DNA from: Bacteroidia bacterium
GTDB lineage: Bacteria > Bacteroidota > Bacteroidia > Chitinophagales > Saprospiraceae
NCBI GenBank assembly: GCA_030431945.1
Contig: JAUIIF010000364.1
Location: 1-5,184 of the forward strand
Length of the DNA stretch: 5,184 bases
Direction: 5' to 3'
A program made the position numbers and the translations under genes. The notes under the pieces are model-generated. The model did not search any database and was not told the DNA's origin. It worked only from the letters and a program-made list of their open reading frames with translations. Positions 1-5,184 of this stretch are shown in pieces (positions within the stretch are counted from its first letter, which is position 1; each line of letters opens with the position of its first letter).

Positions 1-1
1 G

Positions 2-850
2 TGGATGATCGATGATGGCAGTACCGATAACAGCTGGTCGGTCATCGAAGACCTGCGCCAGCAATACCCCCAGCTGAAAGGAGTTAAATTTCAGCGGAAT
101 TACGGAAAAAGCCCGGCGCTTTACGTCGGTTTCAAGCACGTGCAGGGAGACGTTGTCATCACCATGGATGCTGACCTGCAGGATAGCCCGGACGAAATCC
201 CTGAACTCTACCGCATGGTCAGAGAAGAGGGCTTTGACCTCGTCTCCGGTTGGAAGCAAAAGCGGCATGACCCGATCGGGAAAACCCTGCCTTCCAAATT
301 TTTCAACGCCGTTACCCGCAAAGTCAGCGGCATTCAACTCCATGATTTTAATTGTGGCCTGAAGTCCTACCGTCGCAACGTGGTCAAGTCCATTGAGGTC
401 TACGGAGACATGCACCGCCATATGCCCTTACTCGCCAAGTGGGCCGGCTTCAAGAACATCGGGGAAAAGGTCGTCGAGCACCGCGCCCGGAAATACGGCT
501 ATTCTAAATTTGGCCTTTCTCGTCTGGTTACCGGTTTTCTCGACCTGCTGTCGTTGATGTTCGTCGGCAAATTTGGTAAGCGGCCCATGCACTTATTCGG
601 TACGCTCGGTACCCTGATGTTCATCGTTGGCTTGGGCAGCGTGCTGTACATCGGAGGAGCTAAGTTATATGCGCTCGCCAGTGGATTACCCAAACAACTG
701 GTAACGGAAAATCCGTGGTTCTACATTTCGCTGACCTGTATGGTCCTCGGGACAATCCTGTTCAATACCGGTTTCCTGGCGGAGTTGGTCGCACGCTCAA
801 GCTCGGACCGGAACAATTACCTCGTGGAAACTGTACTGGACGATGCTTAA
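2..850 (+). CDS. Membrane-anchored family 2 glycosyltransferase, 5'-truncated (DPM1/GtrB/ArnC-like)
   Basis: Likely transfers a sugar from a nucleotide donor to a polyprenyl-phosphate carrier at the inner face of the cytoplasmic membrane, or a related envelope reaction. The reading frame is open to the left edge, so the start lies outside; the ATG at 5 falls inside the first GT-A strand and is not the real start. Numbering from that ATG, the nucleotide-binding DDGSTD motif is at residues 3-8 and the metal-binding DxD within DADLQD at 55-60 (D55, D57). The segment NCGLKSYRR (116-124) and the HRHMPLLAKWAG stretch (138-149) fit the DPM1-like bacterial subgroup. Two hydrophobic C-terminal segments, about 194-223 and 237-262, are probable membrane helices, as in GtrB and ArnC. 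About 30-40 N-terminal residues are missing. The 3' end overlaps tadA by 8 bp. The family call is firm; donor and acceptor cannot be told from sequence. Confidence 0.93.
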   Translation, partial: WMIDDGSTDNSWSVIEDLRQQYPQLKGVKFQRNYGKSPALYVGFKHVQGDVVITMDADLQDSPDEIPELYRMVREEGFDLVSGWKQKRHDPIGKTLPSKFFNAVTRKVSGIQLHDFNCGLKSYRRNVVKSIEVYGDMHRHMPLLAKWAGFKNIGEKVVEHRARKYGYSKFGLSRLVTGFLDLLSLMFVGKFGKRPMHLFGTLGTLMFIVGLGSVLYIGGAKLYALASGLPKQLVTENPWFYISLTCMVLGTILFNTGFLAELVARSSSDRNNYLVETVLDDA

Positions 851-1286
851 AGTCTACGATGATGACTATTTCATGCGCCAGGCCATCGAGCAGGCGCACC
901 TGGCTGCCGCTGCGGGAGAAATCCCCGTTGGCGCCGTGGTGGTGGCCAACGAGCGCATCATTGCCCGGGGCCACAACCAGACAGAACTACTGAGCGACGT
1001 AACGGCCCACGCCGAAATCATTGCCCTTACGGCCGCGGCCAATCACCTGGGCGATAAGTACCTGCACGATTGTACACTGTACGTGACGCTGGAGCCCTGC
1101 CCTATGTGTGCCGGGGCCTTGGCCTGGAGCCAGGTAAGCAGGATCGTTTACGGGGCCAGCGACGATAAGCGGGGCTTCATGCGCTTCGGCCGGGAACTCC
1201 TTCACCCCAAGACGAAACTGGAGTTTGGCATCCTGCACGAAGCGTGCGGAGATTTAATGACCAGCTTCTTTCAACGGAAGCGCTGA
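843..1286 (+). CDS. tadA: tRNA-specific adenosine-34 deaminase TadA
   Basis: Zinc-dependent hydrolytic deaminase that converts adenosine 34 of tRNA-Arg(ACG) to inosine in the cytoplasm, allowing one tRNA to read CGU, CGC and CGA. At 147 aa it has the usual family length. The catalytic signature is complete: the zinc ligand and proton-shuttle motif HAE at residues 56-58 (H56, E58) and PCPMC at 85-89, with zinc cysteines C86 and C89. The N-terminal helix with EIPVGAVVV (26-34) and the GHNQ segment (43-46) also match TadA rather than cytidine or guanine deaminases. The ATG at 843 lies inside the last codons of the glycosyltransferase gene (8 bp overlap, +1 shift) and has no strong Shine-Dalgarno sequence, so translation is probably coupled to the upstream gene. 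No key residue is missing. Confidence 0.97.
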   Translation: MLKVYDDDYFMRQAIEQAHLAAAAGEIPVGAVVVANERIIARGHNQTELLSDVTAHAEIIALTAAANHLGDKYLHDCTLYVTLEPCPMCAGALAWSQVSRIVYGASDDKRGFMRFGRELLHPKTKLEFGILHEACGDLMTSFFQRKR

Positions 1287-1294
1287 AATGCGGT

Positions 1295-1323
1295 GGATCT
1301 TTTAACGCCTTTAGTTAAAATCC
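1295..1323. other. A+T-rich stem-loop just after tadA, possible weak terminator
   Basis: TTTTAAC at 1300-1306 and GTTAAAA at 1314-1320 form a perfect 7-bp inverted repeat around a 7-nt loop. Three further pairs (GGA 1295-1297 with TCC 1321-1323) extend the stem across a 2-nt bulge. It starts 9 bases after the tadA stop, where a terminator would be expected. However, the stem is A+T-rich and no T tract follows, so it may instead be a processing site, an operator or chance. Confidence 0.35.
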
Positions 1324-1347
1324 CATTAAAGCCCGGCTGCGTGCTTA

Positions 1348-1393
1348 ACGGTAGGCGTTGATAGCCGTCATTTGTTAAAGCAAAACCTACCGT
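1348..1393 (+). promoter_or_regulatory. Inverted repeat in the lipoprotein leader, may fold over the start region
   Basis: ACGGTAGG at 1348-1355 is the exact reverse complement of CCTACCGT at 1386-1393, separated by 30 nt. The right arm ends 3 nt before the ATG at 1397, so if transcribed the 8-bp helix would cover the region where the ribosome binds. This could lower translation or be a protein-binding operator. No Bacteroidota-type -7 box (TAnnTTTG) with a properly spaced -33 TTG was found in this gap. The pairing is seen directly; the function is inference. Confidence 0.35.
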
Positions 1394-1396
1394 ATT

Positions 1397-1933
1397 ATGA
1401 CCAGAATAATTTCCGCCCTCGCCCTTTTTACGCTACTCTTCAGCAGTTGCGGCCCGAAGCTTAGCCCGTTGACCCAACGCTTGGTTGAAGACCAGGCCTG
1501 GTCTGAAGACGAACTGAAAAGGATCCAGTTTTATCTTTCTGAAGACCTGATCCTGACGCGGGAAGTCCGGGATGGAAAATCTGAAATCCGTAACGGCCAG
1601 GTGAAAATAATTGACGGACGTGAGGTGGAGCAGGTCGTTTTTAAACGGAATACCCCCGGAGTCTTTGTCTTTAGCCCTAAATCGCAGCGCATGGCCGTCA
1701 GCTTTGAACAAAACGATGACAATTTCCTCGTCTTTGGCCCTAACCCCAAAGCGGGCAACCGCTACGTTATTCTGGCGGCCGAGTGGGATCGCCGCAGTGG
1801 GCAAGTATCGTACGCCGGCAAGCAGTGGCGCGTAAATGCAGCTGACGCTTACGCCAGCCTGTTGATCCCCCTGAAGCGCCTCCGGAACCAGGACGTGAAG
1901 GGTAAAGTTGTAGGGGGACGAAAGCTGAAATAG
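1397..1933 (+). CDS. Small predicted lipoprotein of unknown function
   Basis: A 178-residue protein I cannot assign to a named family. The N-terminus is a lipoprotein signal: a basic residue at R3, a hydrophobic core (about 4-15) and LFSSC ending at C18, the probable lipidated cysteine; F at -3 is slightly unusual for a lipobox. No acidic surface-export signal is seen directly after the cysteine (GPKLSP), so an inner-leaflet periplasmic location is as likely as surface display. The mature part begins with a helix-like charged stretch (WSEDELKRIQFYL, 35-47), followed by strand-rich sequence with turns such as NTPGVFVFSP (85-94) and FGPNPKAGNRYV (113-124), and ends in a basic tail (KGKVVGGRKLK). 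This looks like a small beta-rich domain. It stands alone between tadA and a large repeat region. Its codon choice and orderly domain pattern support a real gene. Confidence 0.85.
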   Translation: MTRIISALALFTLLFSSCGPKLSPLTQRLVEDQAWSEDELKRIQFYLSEDLILTREVRDGKSEIRNGQVKIIDGREVEQVVFKRNTPGVFVFSPKSQRMAVSFEQNDDNFLVFGPNPKAGNRYVILAAEWDRRSGQVSYAGKQWRVNAADAYASLLIPLKRLRNQDVKGKVVGGRKLK

Positions 1934-2048
1934 CGGGTGGTAAATCTCCGTCCAGGGCAATCACAAGCTCACTCGTCGGCCTGCATCGCGGGGATAAGGC
2001 CCCACGTAAGCTAACGCCAGGAGCTGATTCCGTTCCGGGCTGCGCGGT

Positions 2049-2147
2049 CGGCCGATGAGAGACGGGTTCCCAACCTCAGCAGCGCCTCCGCTCGGCGGAC
2101 GAAAGACGGGTCCCCAACCTCAGCAGCGCCTCCGCTCGGCGGACGAG
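2049..2147. repeat. 44-bp direct tandem repeat, two copies plus a partial third
   Basis: Copy 1 is at 2049-2092 and copy 2 at 2093-2136; they differ at only four positions (2053/2097, 2056/2100, 2059/2103, 2068/2112). A third copy begins at 2137 and matches for about 10 bases before diverging. Each unit carries AGACGGGTYCCCAACCTC followed by the G+C-rich core CAGCAGCGCCTCCGCT. The unit length is not a multiple of three, so the array does not encode a repeated peptide, and copies abut without spacers. Confidence 0.85.
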
Positions 2148-2194
2148 CCAGGCCGCTACGCGTCCGCCTCGGCCGACGAGCGGAGGCGCTGCTG
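2121..2194. repeat. Long G+C-rich imperfect hairpin
   Basis: Bases 2121-2138 pair perfectly with 2177-2194 (18 bp; core CAGCAGCGCCTCCGCTC against GAGCGGAGGCGCTGCTG). The stem continues inwards with single mismatches: 2140-2142 with 2173-2175 and 2144-2147 with 2168-2171. The same core at 2077-2093 can also pair with 2178-2194, so two alternative folds exist. It would be very stable in RNA or single-stranded DNA and could block transcription between the lipoprotein and the kinase, but it lacks a T tract. Confidence 0.8.
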
Positions 2195-2257
2195 CGCGAG
2201 CTTGCGATTGCCTGAAGCCTCGCCCTGATCCGGGTGCTCCGTATTGCCTAAAGGAAG

Positions 2258-2265
2258 TAACTTTA
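2258..2265 (+). promoter_or_regulatory. Possible Bacteroidota -7 box for the sensor kinase gene
   Basis: TAACTTTA matches the Bacteroidota -7 consensus TAnnTTTG at five of six defined bases. It lies 26 nt before the ATG at 2292, giving a short leader. No convincing -33 TTG is found about 19-21 bases upstream, where only GTG-like sequence occurs, so the call is weak. If correct, it excludes the in-frame TTG at 2244 as the start. Confidence 0.25.
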
Positions 2266-2291
2266 GGGTCGTTAATGAGCATTTCCCGGCA

Positions 2292-5009
2292 ATGCAACTT
2301 GCCTGGGGACCATACCTCCGGACCATCAAACTAGCCTTTACCCTTTTTCTCGGCGGCTTTTCAGCCTTGTTGTCCGCACAACCCTTCGGGTTTCTGCGGT
2401 GGACGGTAGCCGATGGCCTGCCGCAGTCGGAAGTAACGGCACTGGCCGAAGACGGGGTAGGGTACCTCTGGGTGGGCACCAACGGTGGTGGGGTAGCGCG
2501 CTTTGACGGCCAGGACTTCGAAGTGTTTACTACCGCAGACGGACTGCCGGGAAACTTCGTCGAAGCCATCACGACTAACGAGGCGGGGGAAGTAGTTGTG
2601 ATGACGAGTCGCGGGACCGCAGTGCTACCGCTGGCTTCCCAACGCTTTTCGGGCGCGGCCGCCGGTGCAAAAATAGCCAAAGGAGCCGGGCAGGACTGGG
2701 AAGCGGTCGGTGAACGCCTGCGCCAGCTGAATCCTTCCCTACGTGCCTTTCAGGACCTGGAGCAAGCGGGTAAGGCCTACCTGGCCGGTACTGCGGAAGG
2801 GTTGTACCTGCTCAACGAAGAAGGGCAGCCCATCGGGCATTTTACCGCCCCGAACGATTTGCCGGATAATCGGATCAACGTCATCATTAAGGACCGGCAG
2901 GGGCGGCACTGGATTGGCACGCGCGGTGGTCTGGTCCGGATGATCCCCACGGGTTTACGGCAGTTTCAACGCGATCAGCAGGGGCTGCCGGTACGGCACC
3001 TCTCCGCACTCCACGTACGCCGGAATGGTGAGGTATGGGTAGGACTTGACCGCAGCGGCCTCCGGATCTTTGCCGACAATACCTTCCGAAAACCGCCGCT
3101 GGAAGACCCCACGCGCGGGGTCACGATCACGGACCTTGCGGAAGATGGTACCGGCCGGCTCTTTGTCGCCACGCAGGGCCGTGGCGTGGTGGTTATTGAT
3201 CCGGACAGCCTCAGCGTAGCGCTTTTGCAGCGCAGGTCGGGCTTGCCGGATGACCGCATCCTGGCGGTCTTGCCGGATACCGGCGGGGTATGGGCGGTTG
3301 GCTTTGACGAAGGGATAGGTAAAATCCGGCAGACGGATTCAACGCTGGTTGTGGACAAGTACGGGCCGTCCGCAGGCCTGCCGGCGGCCACCTTTACTGC
3401 CGCACTGCAGATGCCTGCCGGGGATTTGCTGCTGGCGACTACCGCAGGTACCATTTTGCAGTGGCGCCCGGATAGTCTGATCAGAACCCTGGGCGAGGCC
3501 AATGGCCTGCCGGCAGGTAAAATTATTGCCATGGGGCTGCGCCGCCAGACCCAGCTGTGGGTTGCCATTAGTGGTCAGGGGCTCTTCTACACGGATCTGC
3601 GTACACGAAAACCAACTTTTGCCGGTCTGCCCGCCCGGATCGGGGGGCTGGCCACGGACATAAGGCAGATCCTGCTGCCCCCGGATCGTGCGGAGGTCTG
3701 GCTGGCCACTACGGGGGGGCTGGACAGGATCTTTCTGGACCGGGATGGCCGGCCCGACTGGCGCCGGCGTTACGGCCGGGCTGAGGGGTTCCCCGCTGCC
3801 GAGCCGTGGCCGGGGGCGGCCACGATTGATCCGATTGGTGGGCAGCTGCTGTTTGGCACTTCCGCCGGCCTGGTCGTGTATACGACTGAGGACGGAGACG
3901 GTTACCTGGCCCCGCCGGCTACGCAGCTGGCGCAGGTTAATTTGTTCTATGCCCCGCTCCGGCCGCAGGATTACGTAATGAAAGCCGGTGTGCCAGGTTT
4001 TTCTGCCGACCAAAACCATTTCAATTTTCGGTTTGTGGCGGTTGACCTGACGTACCCGGACCGAATCCGGTACCAATGGAGGCTGCGGGGAGTGGAAGAG
4101 GACTGGTCGCCACCTTCGGCAGAAACAACCGTACGCTACGCCGGCCTGGGGCCCGGGAGTTATCATTTTGCCGTGCGGGCAACTACGGACGGTGGTAAAA
4201 CCTGGGGCGAAGTCGCCACTTTTCGCTTCCGGATTGACAGTCCCCTGTGGCGACAACCCTGGTTTCTGGGGCTGCTGGCCCTGGGCATCGGGGGAGGGCT
4301 GGTGAGCGGATTTTATGCCTTTTACCGACGGGTACAGCGTACGGAAGCCAGGAAGCGGCGCCAGCTGGAAGTTCGTAACCAGCTATTAAAGCTGGAGCAA
4401 CAGGCGCTTCAGTTACAGATGAATCCGCACTTTATCTTCAATGCCCTGAATAGTATCCGCGGCTTGTTGGATGGGGAGCACGCTGCTGAGGCAAGGCTGC
4501 AGATTACCCGCTTTGCCACCCTGATGCGGGGCATCCTTAACAACAGCCGGCGCGAACGGATTACCCTGGCGGAAGAAATGGCCACGCTCTCGGATTACCT
4601 GAAAATGGAACAATTCTGCCAGCCGTTTCCCTTTACTTTCCTGATCGAGCCACCCGCAGGAACTGACCCGGAAGAAATAAGTATGCCTTCCATGTTGTTG
4701 CAACCGTTCCTGGAGAATTCGGTGTTGCACGGCCTGGCGGGCCGGGAGGCCGGCGGGCACATCAGCGTAAAGTTTGTCTTGCGGGGCCGGGGCCTGGAAT
4801 GCACGGTGACGGACAATGGCATTGGCCGCACAGCGGCGGCGGCCCGCCGCCAGGGTCGCCCTGCCGGCCATAAATCAGTCGCCCTCCAGGTTACGGCGCA
4901 GCGCCTGAAGGCGCTGAAGGGCAGGCTGGAAATAACGGATGTGGTGGAAGAGCAGGGGCAAGTTGGCGGTACGAGGGTTACCCTGTTTGTCCCGGTAGAA
5001 ACCTGGTGA
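2292..5009 (+). CDS. LytS-type sensor histidine kinase with periplasmic beta-propeller and Y_Y_Y domain
   Basis: Membrane sensor kinase that probably detects a periplasmic ligand and phosphorylates a separate response regulator. In the 905-aa product, residues 1-29 are a signal peptide (R10 and K13, hydrophobic core, cleavage at about LSA|QP). About 11 two-component-regulator propeller repeats follow to about 526, shown by units such as VTALAEDGVGYLWVGT, INVIIKDRQGRHWIGT and VWLATTGGL, and recurring GLP turns. A Y_Y_Y domain lies at about 580-648, a membrane helix at about 656-678 and a basic coiled linker at 680-709. The His_kinase domain has QMNPHFIFNALNS with phospho-acceptor H713. The ATPase has the N box LLQPFLENS (N809) and G1 box TDNGIG (about 840-845). 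There is no receiver or DNA-binding domain. I chose ATG 2292 because it puts a normal signal peptide at the N-terminus; an in-frame TTG at 2244 would add 16 residues without signal-peptide character. The gene stands alone, and no partner regulator is visible. Confidence 0.95.
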   Translation: MQLAWGPYLRTIKLAFTLFLGGFSALLSAQPFGFLRWTVADGLPQSEVTALAEDGVGYLWVGTNGGGVARFDGQDFEVFTTADGLPGNFVEAITTNEAGEVVVMTSRGTAVLPLASQRFSGAAAGAKIAKGAGQDWEAVGERLRQLNPSLRAFQDLEQAGKAYLAGTAEGLYLLNEEGQPIGHFTAPNDLPDNRINVIIKDRQGRHWIGTRGGLVRMIPTGLRQFQRDQQGLPVRHLSALHVRRNGEVWVGLDRSGLRIFADNTFRKPPLEDPTRGVTITDLAEDGTGRLFVATQGRGVVVIDPDSLSVALLQRRSGLPDDRILAVLPDTGGVWAVGFDEGIGKIRQTDSTLVVDKYGPSAGLPAATFTAALQMPAGDLLLATTAGTILQWRPDSLIRTLGEANGLPAGKIIAMGLRRQTQLWVAISGQGLFYTDLRTRKPTFAGLPARIGGLATDIRQILLPPDRAEVWLATTGGLDRIFLDRDGRPDWRRRYGRAEGFPAAEPWPGAATIDPIGGQLLFGTSAGLVVYTTEDGDGYLAPPATQLAQVNLFYAPLRPQDYVMKAGVPGFSADQNHFNFRFVAVDLTYPDRIRYQWRLRGVEEDWSPPSAETTVRYAGLGPGSYHFAVRATTDGGKTWGEVATFRFRIDSPLWRQPWFLGLLALGIGGGLVSGFYAFYRRVQRTEARKRRQLEVRNQLLKLEQQALQLQMNPHFIFNALNSIRGLLDGEHAAEARLQITRFATLMRGILNNSRRERITLAEEMATLSDYLKMEQFCQPFPFTFLIEPPAGTDPEEISMPSMLLQPFLENSVLHGLAGREAGGHISVKFVLRGRGLECTVTDNGIGRTAAAARRQGRPAGHKSVALQVTAQRLKALKGRLEITDVVEEQGQVGGTRVTLFVPVETW

Positions 5010-5050
5010 CCGCTGCGGTTTTCAGACGTATTACGCCCGAAGCGCCCCTT

Positions 5051-5100
5051 AGCAAAAGCCTGAATTTTAGAACTGGCTGGGTATTTTGCTGTGCATACCC
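5051..5100 (+). other. Two overlapping, mutually exclusive small hairpins after the kinase gene
   Basis: AGCAAAA at 5051-5057 is the reverse complement of TTTTGCT at 5084-5090, with a nearby GCC/GGC pair (5058-5060 with 5075-5077) that can extend it across a bulge. GGGTAT at 5079-5084 is the reverse complement of ATACCC at 5095-5100. Because the right arm of the first lies in the loop of the second and shares base 5084, both cannot form together. They could act as a weak terminator or a leader switch, or be chance pairing in an intergenic region. Confidence 0.3.
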
Positions 5101-5138
5101 TGATTTGCACCTGCGGCCGCGCCGGCTGACTTTTTGCT

Positions 5139-5146
5139 TATCTTAG
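5139..5146 (+). promoter_or_regulatory. Weak -7-like box for a gene beyond the right edge
   Basis: TATCTTAG, preceded by a TTTTTGC run, matches TAnnTTTG at five of six defined bases. No TTG at the right -33 distance was found. The sequence from 5147 to the edge is A+T-rich and lacks a start codon followed by an open frame, as expected of a 5' leader. The next gene probably begins just outside the window. Confidence 0.25.
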
Positions 5147-5184
5147 TGACTAATATCAAGATTAACGTCTAAACCACCGAAACC

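Larger units (their letters stand above)
1956..2212. repeat. Composite intergenic repeat flanked by imperfect inverted arms
   Basis: This covers most of the gene-free stretch 1934-2291. The outer arms are GGCAATCACAAGCTC at 1956-1970 and GAGCTTGCGATTGCC at 2198-2212, inverted with 14 of 15 bases matching. A second inverted pair lies inside them: CTCGTCGGCC at 1972-1981 and GGCCGACGAG at 2171-2180, perfect over 10 bp. On the left the two blocks are separated by 1 nt, on the right by 17 nt, and the extra right-hand bases contain the core repeat CAGCAGCGCCTCCG in inverted orientation. The centre holds the 44-bp tandem repeat. The layout resembles a REP/BIME-like or MITE-like non-coding element. 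No transposase, clear target-site duplication or open frame with protein-like sequence was seen in it. Confidence 0.7.

Noticed and set aside
1433..1960. A 175-codon open frame on the minus strand across the lipoprotein
   Set aside because: It is opposite a gene with a proper lipoprotein signal, shows no family motif and runs into the repeat flank.
2049..2147. CRISPR-like array
   Set aside because: The repeats abut directly with no unique spacers, there are only two full copies, and no cas gene is near.
1956..2212. Insertion sequence with its own transposase
   Set aside because: The block is only about 257 bp, contains no transposase-like open frame, and shows no convincing direct target duplication outside the arms.
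1934..2240. A small RNA gene or tRNA within the structured intergenic block
   Set aside because: No tRNA cloverleaf features or known RNA family motif were seen. The structure is explained by repeat copies in inverted orientation.
2156..2680. A 174-codon minus-strand open frame running from the kinase 5' end into the repeat
   Set aside because: It is low-complexity in composition, overlaps the signal peptide and first propeller repeats of the kinase and ends in the hairpin arm. No motif supports it.
3339..4256. A 305-codon open frame on the minus strand inside the kinase gene
   Set aside because: It is antisense to a well-supported kinase with clear domain motifs. Its translation is rich in P, R, G and Q without recognisable domains, as expected from a G+C-rich gene's shadow frame.
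5009..5022. Intrinsic terminator at the kinase stop (ACCGC-T-GCGGT followed by TTT)
   Set aside because: The two 5-bp arms are separated by only one base, so at most about four pairs can form with a minimal loop, and the T run is very short. Too weak to call.

Overview
The window suggests a Bacteroidota chromosome, most likely a Saprospiria (Lewinella-like) member. The clues are a long periplasmic-propeller LytS-type sensor kinase, a short unclassified lipoprotein, start codons without clear Shine-Dalgarno sequences and a moderately high G+C content. The lineage is an inference from gene style; no marker gene proves it. All four recognisable protein genes lie on the + strand.

Layout. (1) 2-850 is the 3' part of a membrane-anchored family 2 glycosyltransferase of the DPM1/GtrB/ArnC type, cut by the left edge. 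(2) 843-1286 is tadA, the tRNA adenosine-34 deaminase, overlapping the glycosyltransferase by 8 bp, so the two are probably co-transcribed and translationally coupled. (3) 1287-1396 is a short A+T-rich gap holding two inverted repeats, one of which ends 3 nt before the next start codon. (4) 1397-1933 encodes a small lipoprotein of unknown function. (5) 1934-2291 has no supported gene but contains a strongly structured, G+C-rich composite repeat: outer inverted arms, a 44-bp tandem repeat, and a long hairpin built from a 17-bp core present twice direct and once inverted. (6) 2292-5009 encodes a sensor histidine kinase with signal peptide, beta-propeller repeats, Y_Y_Y domain, one membrane helix and a His_kinase/HATPase core. 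(7) 5010-5184 is intergenic, with two mutually exclusive small hairpins and a weak promoter-like sequence near the right edge.

How the genes relate. The glycosyltransferase and TadA form one transcription unit but act in unrelated processes (envelope or lipid-linked sugar transfer, and wobble-base editing). The kinase probably senses an external or periplasmic signal and phosphorylates a separate LytTR-type response regulator, which is not in this window. No complete new multi-gene system is visible. The least explained element is the composite intergenic repeat at 1956-2212.
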